DNA from: an uncultured Prevotellaceae bacterium
GTDB lineage: Bacteria > Bacteroidota > Bacteroidia > Bacteroidales > Bacteroidaceae
Direction: 5' to 3'
Assembly: GCA_902774815.1 (NCBI GenBank)
Contig: CACYJV010000035.1
Coordinates: 1 to 37,748, forward strand
Length of the DNA: 37,748 bases
Below, one piece after another: positions 33,664 to 37,748 of this stretch; within the stretch, counting starts at the first letter, position 1, and each line of letters opens with the position of its first letter. A program made the translations under genes and the position numbers. The notes below the pieces were generated by a model. That model searched no databases. It was not told the origin of the DNA and saw only the letters and a list, made by a program, of their open reading frames with translations.

Positions 33664-34983
33664 TTATTTCTTATCCTCTTTGGGGTTGAACACCAGGGCG
33701 AACGAAACGCCCACCACCAGCGCGAAGGCTGCAAAGATGAACCAGCAGGTCTGCCAGTTGCCCACCAGATAGCCGTTCTCCCACGTGCAGAAACTGTTGA
33801 CAATCTCGCCGGCGGCAAGTGTACCCACGGTAGCACCGATGCCATTGGTCATCATCATGAACAGTCCCTGGGCAGAAGCCTTCACCGAGGGTTCGCACTC
33901 CTGGTCGACGAAGATGCCGCCCGACACGTTGAAGAAGTCGAAGGCCACACCATAGACAATACACGACAGCACGAATAGCAGCACGCCTGGCATGGCAGGA
34001 TTGCCAATGCCGAAGAAGCCAAAGCGGAACACCCATGCAAACATCGACATGAGCATGACCACCTTGATGCCGTAGCGCTTCAGGAAGAAGGGAATCATCA
34101 GGATGCACAGGGCCTCGCTGATTTGTGAAATCGAGGTCAGCAGCGTGGCGTTATTGGCTGCAAACGAAGTGGCAACGGCAGCATCGGCCGAACCCTTGAA
34201 CGACGTGATGAAGGGGCCGGCATAACCGTTTGTCACCTGCAGGCACATGCCCAGCAGCGCCGAGAAGATGAAGAACAGGGCCATCTTCTTGGTCTTGAAC
34301 AGCTTGAAGGCATTCAGTCCGAACGACTCGGCCAGCGAGGTCTTGCCCTGCTTCTTCTCCACGTGGCACTCGGGCAGCGTGAAGCAGTAGGCACAGAGCA
34401 GCAGGCTCAGCACGCCGGAGACGAAGAACTGCATGTAGGTGTACTGGAACTTATGTGCATTCTCGGCCAATGTGAACGAGAACGAACCGTTGTCCCACAC
34501 GGCGCAGTTGACAAACCACATCGTGGCGATGAAGCCCACAGTGCCCAGCACGCGGATGGGCGGGAAGTCCTTCACGGTGTCCAGTCCTTCCTGCTTCAGG
34601 ATGGTGAACGCGGTAGTGTTGGCCAAAGCGATGGTAGGCATGAAGAAGGCCACGCTCAGCGTGTAGAGGGCGATGAACAGTCCTTTCTGAGGCAGCTCCT
34701 GTCCGAAGCCAGCCTGCACGCCCAGCCACCAGCAACCCAGCATGAAGGCACCGGCAGCCAGATGGCACAAGCCCAGCAGGCGCTGGGGCTGAATCCACTT
34801 GTCGGCCACGATACCCATCAGGGTTGGCATGAAGATAGACACGATGCCCTGAATGGCATAGAACCACGATATCTCGCCACCCAAACCGGCAACTCCCAGA
34901 TAGTTGCCCATACATGTCAGATAAGCTCCCCAGACGGCAAACTCCAGGAAGTTCATGACTGATAATCTCGATTTTGTGTTCAT
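33664..34983 (-). CDS. Nucleoside:proton symporter of the NupG/XapB type (MFS)
   Basis: This 439-residue major-facilitator transporter has about 12 hydrophobic helices. The opening MNFLEFAVWGAYLTCMGNYLG and the GIVADKWIQPQRLLGLCHLAAG loop match the nucleoside permease family (NupG). It carries nucleosides into the cell with H+. Length is slightly over E. coli NupG (418), with the extra in the loops. It follows the DUF1232 gene by 45 nt. Substrate range cannot be read from the sequence. Confidence 0.88.
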   Translation of the reverse strand: MNTKSRLSVMNFLEFAVWGAYLTCMGNYLGVAGLGGEISWFYAIQGIVSIFMPTLMGIVADKWIQPQRLLGLCHLAAGAFMLGCWWLGVQAGFGQELPQKGLFIALYTLSVAFFMPTIALANTTAFTILKQEGLDTVKDFPPIRVLGTVGFIATMWFVNCAVWDNGSFSFTLAENAHKFQYTYMQFFVSGVLSLLLCAYCFTLPECHVEKKQGKTSLAESFGLNAFKLFKTKKMALFFIFSALLGMCLQVTNGYAGPFITSFKGSADAAVATSFAANNATLLTSISQISEALCILMIPFFLKRYGIKVVMLMSMFAWVFRFGFFGIGNPAMPGVLLFVLSCIVYGVAFDFFNVSGGIFVDQECEPSVKASAQGLFMMMTNGIGATVGTLAAGEIVNSFCTWENGYLVGNWQTCWFIFAAFALVVGVSFALVFNPKEDKK

Positions 34984-35028
34984 GTTGCTATTTAGTTTTC
35001 ATTTATCAATTTTCCATTTTCCATTTCA

Positions 35029-35448
35029 CTACACGGGAGTGTCGCTGGGTTCCTGTTCGAACACCTCCTCGGCATCCACGATTTCGTCGTCGTCGAACCA
35101 TTGCGACAGCTTTGCCTTGGCCTTGGCCTTCACCTCTTCCGACACGTCGCCCCATACCCTGTGCAGCACATAGATGAGCACAGCCAGGTCGTCGCTCAGA
35201 CCGGCGATGGGAATGGCATCGGGCATCACGTCGAGTGGACTGATCAGATAGCCCAAGGCACCTATGATGATGGCTTTGTCCTTGATGGATACCTTCGGAT
35301 TCTCAAGCGTATAGTAGAGAATCAAGGCGGCATAGACGAGTTTCACACCTGCACGCTTGGCAATGCGCGATATCTTCTCTACAAAGCCGCTGTTCGAGAA
35401 GCGGTCTTTGTAAGCCATGAAATCAGGAAGTTTGCTTTTGTCTATCAT
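35029..35448 (-). CDS. DUF1232 (YkvA-like) membrane-associated protein
   Basis: This 139-residue protein contains the DUF1232 core (about 48-98) with IIGALGYLISPLDVMPDAIPIAGLSDDLAVL, where ISPLDxxPD is the family signature. The hydrophobic stretch suggests membrane contact. After it comes a Lys/Ala-rich helix (EEVKAKAKAKLSQWFDD) and an acidic C-terminus. The function of the family is unknown. It starts 16 nt after the BrkB gene. Confidence 0.88.
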   Translation of the reverse strand: MIDKSKLPDFMAYKDRFSNSGFVEKISRIAKRAGVKLVYAALILYYTLENPKVSIKDKAIIIGALGYLISPLDVMPDAIPIAGLSDDLAVLIYVLHRVWGDVSEEVKAKAKAKLSQWFDDDEIVDAEEVFEQEPSDTPV

Positions 35449-35464
35449 ATTCTGGTTGTTTGTT

Positions 35465-36784
35465 TTATAGTTCCCTTATTTCAACACTCCGCAGCGTCTC
35501 CAGATACTGATGCCTCAAGGCGATGGCCTTGTGCCATGCCGGCGAGTCGCAGAGTTTCTCTAAATCCATGTCGATGGTCCACTTGCCGCGAGTCTCAAGC
35601 CTGTCGACGATGGTTCCCACGGTCAGGTGATCGATGGGCACGGCAGGCGTGTACACGGCCTCTTCGGAATCGATGTCGGAGTAGTAGGCATTCAGCAGTC
35701 CGGCATCCACCATGTCGTGGAGCAGGTCGCTGACGATGCGTATGGGCAGTCCCGTCACCATCTTCAGCTGGAAGGCGGTGTAGGCAGGCTGCTCCTGGTC
35801 CTTGCGCTCGCAAATCTTGCTCATCAGCACCGTCGAGAGCAGCAGTCGGTAGCGGTGGCTGATTTCGTCGGGCACGGCCAGGAAGGCATATTCGCCCAGG
35901 TTCTGGCTCGTGTAGGTCAGCTCGGCACCGAACAGGCAGATGGTCCACGACAGCTGCACCCAGAGCATGAACAGCGGCAGGGCGGCAAACGAACCGTAGA
36001 TGGCGTTGTAGCCCGACAGCAACATCTGTCCATGGATATAGAAGTACTGCAGCAGCTGCATGGCCACACCAGCCAGGATGCCAGGCACCAGCGCATGGCG
36101 GACTTTCACCCGGGTGTTGGGCATGAACACGTAGAGCATGACGAACACGGCCGACATGACCACATAGGGCATGAGCGCGATGAAGAACCTTAGCACGGGT
36201 CCCATCAGCATGTAGCCCTCGGTCTGCTTGGCCATGGTGGTCAGGAAGATGGTCAGACCCGACGTGAGGATGATCACGATGGGTGCAAAGAAGAAGAACG
36301 CCACGTAGTCGGTCAGCTTCCTCGACCAAGGCCGCTGGCGGCTCACCTGCCATATCTGGTTGAACGTCGTCTCGATGTTGTGGATCAGCATGATCACAGT
36401 CCAAAGCATGAACACCAGACCGATACCGAGGATCACGCCGCTGTGAGTGTGCACCAGATAGGAGTTCACGAAGCCTACGATGACGTCGGCAGCCTGCGGC
36501 TGACTGCTAAGCGTGTTCAGGAACCACTCCTCGATGTACTTGTTGAACCCGAAGCCGCGGGCAATGGCAAACACAACCGCCAGGATGGGCACGATGGCCA
36601 GCATGGTGGAGTAAGTGAGTGCCGATGCTGCTGCCATGACGTCCTTGTCGATGAAGAAGCGCACAGCCAGATACAGCTTCTTGAACGTCTCGATGAGCAG
36701 ATGGCGCACACCCTGATTGGCTTCGGACGGTATTCGCCAGATGTCAGTCGTCAAGTATCGCAATATGTCGTTAAGTCGGCTCAA
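35465..36784 (-). CDS. YihY/BrkB family inner-membrane protein
   Basis: This 439-residue protein has about six membrane helices in the first 320 residues. The family opening (FIDKDVMAAASALTYSTMLAIVPILAVVFAIA) and the GVAMQLLQYFYIHGQMLLSGYNAIYGSFAALPLFMLWVQLSW region are typical. The last 130 residues form a soluble, winged-helix-like domain (FQLKMVTGLPIRIVSDLLHDMV), as in the longer Bacteroidetes members. It is often called RNase BN by old annotation, but the nuclease label is wrong for this family. It is the first gene of the eight-gene run downstream of rnpB. Confidence 0.92.
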   Translation of the reverse strand: MSRLNDILRYLTTDIWRIPSEANQGVRHLLIETFKKLYLAVRFFIDKDVMAAASALTYSTMLAIVPILAVVFAIARGFGFNKYIEEWFLNTLSSQPQAADVIVGFVNSYLVHTHSGVILGIGLVFMLWTVIMLIHNIETTFNQIWQVSRQRPWSRKLTDYVAFFFFAPIVIILTSGLTIFLTTMAKQTEGYMLMGPVLRFFIALMPYVVMSAVFVMLYVFMPNTRVKVRHALVPGILAGVAMQLLQYFYIHGQMLLSGYNAIYGSFAALPLFMLWVQLSWTICLFGAELTYTSQNLGEYAFLAVPDEISHRYRLLLSTVLMSKICERKDQEQPAYTAFQLKMVTGLPIRIVSDLLHDMVDAGLLNAYYSDIDSEEAVYTPAVPIDHLTVGTIVDRLETRGKWTIDMDLEKLCDSPAWHKAIALRHQYLETLRSVEIREL

Positions 36785-36785
36785 T

Positions 36786-36829
36786 TTTCAGTACTAAATT
36801 TTCAATTCTCAATTTTCAATTTTCAATTT
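36786..36829. repeat. Short tandem repeat of TTTTCAAT
   Basis: About five imperfect copies of the octamer (TTTTCAAT, TTCTCAAT) lie between rnpB and the BrkB gene. A related degenerate stretch lies at about 34995-35025. No function is seen. Confidence 0.6.
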
Positions 36830-36835
36830 GAAAAA

Positions 36836-37243
36836 GAACGCAGTGCCCCTGTAAGCCGGGTTCTGTCCCTGCAAGACCTCTCGGTCAGGCAGGTGCCTGT
36901 CATTTATCTAGTCCGCAAGTTGCCCTGCGGCTCAAGCGTTCTACCCTCCATCGTGAGCCACGAAGGCTCGTCGGGCGGACAACCCTCAGTCGATGGTATA
37001 CGCGAACTTGCAGCCCCCAGTAGGCACAGCCCGACGATCGCCCGCCGGCTGGTGGTCTCTTACACCGCCTTCTCACCCTTACCACGCACTCCCCGAGGGA
37101 AGTATCGCATGGCGGTTATTTTCTTCTGCCTGCACCTGCGGTCGCCCACAGCTTGCATTTTCACAAGTGGAGTGTCCTGTGCTGCCCGGACTTTCCTCTC
37201 GCACCACCAAGGATGCCAGCGACAGAGCCGGAACACTGCGTTC
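36836..37243 (-). ncRNA. rnpB: RNase P RNA
   Basis: The 408-nt RNA begins GAACGCAGTG and ends CACTGCGTTC, which pair as helix P1. It contains the conserved GAGGAAAGTCCGGGC (37184-37198), AGATAAATGACAGGC, and GACAGAACCCGGCTTAC (36851-36867), the three most conserved blocks of bacterial RNase P. It processes tRNA 5' ends. A T-run follows directly after P1 (the As at 36831-36835). Its promoter is at 37249-37280. Any reading frame through it is a shadow. Confidence 0.97.
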
Positions 37244-37248
37244 AGCCT

Positions 37249-37280
37249 GCAAAGTTACGAAAAATCGAGCGCAGAACAAA
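37249..37280 (-). promoter_or_regulatory. Promoter of rnpB
   Basis: TTTG (37277-37280) is 19 nt from TAACTTTGC (37249-37257), which ends 5 nt before the RNA's 5' end. That is the right place for a transcription start. Confidence 0.8.
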
Positions 37281-37498
37281 AGAAACTCGCTTCTTTTTTA
37301 TGCCGAGATGAAGTAACTTCGCGATTTTAATCGCAAAGTTACGAATAAGTGAGCGAAATGCAAAAAGAAAAATATTTTTTTTTCATTTCCGAGCGAAAGT
37401 AATTTCGGCGGAGCCAAAGTTACGAATAAGTGGGCGAAATGCAAAAAGAAAAATCGATTTTTCTTCTTCATTTCCGAACAAATGAAGCAGCGAGAGCC
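37251..37498 (-). repeat. Three tandem copies of an 81-84 bp promoter-bearing repeat
   Basis: AAAGTTACGA recurs with its -7 boxes ending at 37257, 37341 and 37422 (steps 84 and 81). In each copy the minus strand has TTTG exactly 19 nt from TAACTTTG. The copies share blocks such as GCGAAATGCAAAAAGAAAAA and CATTTCCGA. The first copy also matches 22713-22783. All point toward rnpB. Confidence 0.8.
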
Positions 37499-37748
37499 AA
37501 CAGACTCGTATAATTGGCCGAGTCGCTACATTTGAAGACAAAGTCAGCGAAAAGGACTCGAAACTCGTTTCGCCTGCGCTTTAGCAAGATAATCGTTAGC
37601 ATGTCAAAGTTCGGTCGACGGCTATGCCATCGGCGTGATGGACGAACTACGCCAGGCACTCGAGGGCCTCGTAGGGAAGTAAGAGAGTATTAACCGCAAG
37701 GCCGAGTCAATTCCAATTCCAATAATTCCAATTAAAAAATGGGAGGTA
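37499..37748. other. Gene-free right edge
   Basis: Nothing well supported lies here. A 30-codon plus-strand frame (37593-37682) with VDGYAIGVMDELRQALEGL looks protein-like, but a stop precedes it and it has no start. Repeats of TTCCAA (37710-37735) precede the window end. Confidence 0.4.

Noticed and set aside
35465-36784. Ribonuclease BN label for the BrkB protein
   Set aside because: The family was misnamed; the membrane topology excludes a soluble nuclease of that type.
36380-37330. 316-residue plus-strand frame across BrkB and rnpB
   Set aside because: It runs through the reverse strand of RNase P RNA and the BrkB gene; composition and content are those of a shadow.
37593-37682. Fragment VDGYAIGVMDELRQALEGL on the plus strand
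   Set aside because: It looks protein-like but has no start codon and follows a stop; it may be a remnant gene end, but a call is not supported.
37739-37748. ATG at the right edge as the start of another gene
   Set aside because: Only three codons are visible.

Overview
The window looks like chromosomal DNA of a Bacteroidales bacterium, most likely Prevotella or a close relative. The signs are TonB-dependent receptors (one Oar-like), lipoproteins of families found mainly in this phylum (DUF4270, DUF4836, BACON domains), a DUF2027/Smr protein, a one-domain glycogen-synthase-like protein, and promoters of the Bacteroidetes type (-7 TAnnTTTG with TTTG or TTG about 19-20 nt upstream). No phage, plasmid, transposase, CRISPR, tRNA or rRNA gene was seen. 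Nearly all genes lie on the minus strand. The exceptions are a partial gene at the left edge and a four-gene plus-strand operon at 15.0-17.0 kb.

Layout. 1-1.1 kb: tail of a plus-strand gene, then a repeat-rich non-coding island. 1.2-8.7 kb (minus): glycogen-synthase-like protein, DUF4270 lipoprotein, a 43-residue protein, a class A penicillin-binding protein, a Pif1/RecD-like helicase with a TPR tail, and an Ala-rich lipoprotein. 8.8-11.2 kb (minus): biotin-dependent acyl-CoA carboxylase/decarboxylase operon (carboxyltransferase, a 53-residue subunit, biotin carrier), with a clear promoter and terminator. 11.2-15.0 kb: a 22-bp repeat array, a TonB-dependent receptor and a FemAB/GNAT-like protein. 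15.0-17.0 kb (plus): nitroreductase, KdsC-like phosphatase, Maf pyrophosphatase and a small membrane protein. 17.3-22.7 kb (minus): sialic acid catabolism (N-acylglucosamine 2-epimerase and N-acetylneuraminate lyase), NAD synthetase and a DUF2027/Smr protein. 22.9-28.9 kb (minus): a predicted outer-membrane protein, a second 22-bp array, and a two-gene operon of an Oar-like TonB receptor and a BACON/OB-fold lipoprotein. 29.0-36.8 kb (minus): eight closely spaced genes (BrkB, DUF1232, nucleoside transporter, BFN/UVR protein, RsmE, DUF4836 lipoprotein, ABC ATPase, FtsX-like permease). 36.8-37.2 kb: RNase P RNA (rnpB) with a stack of promoter-bearing repeats upstream.

Most genes are ordinary core functions: cell wall, LPS/KDO, cofactor and envelope biology. 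The strongest unexplained signals are non-coding. Two separate intergenic arrays are built from about 10-11 tandem units of 22 bp, each unit a small hairpin whose arms vary together. A roughly 83-bp repeat carries a complete promoter, occurs three times in tandem upstream of rnpB, and occurs once more upstream of the Smr gene. The repeat-dense left edge holds a mirror-ordered palindrome. Short genes at 6194-6325 and 9333-9494 are easily missed.
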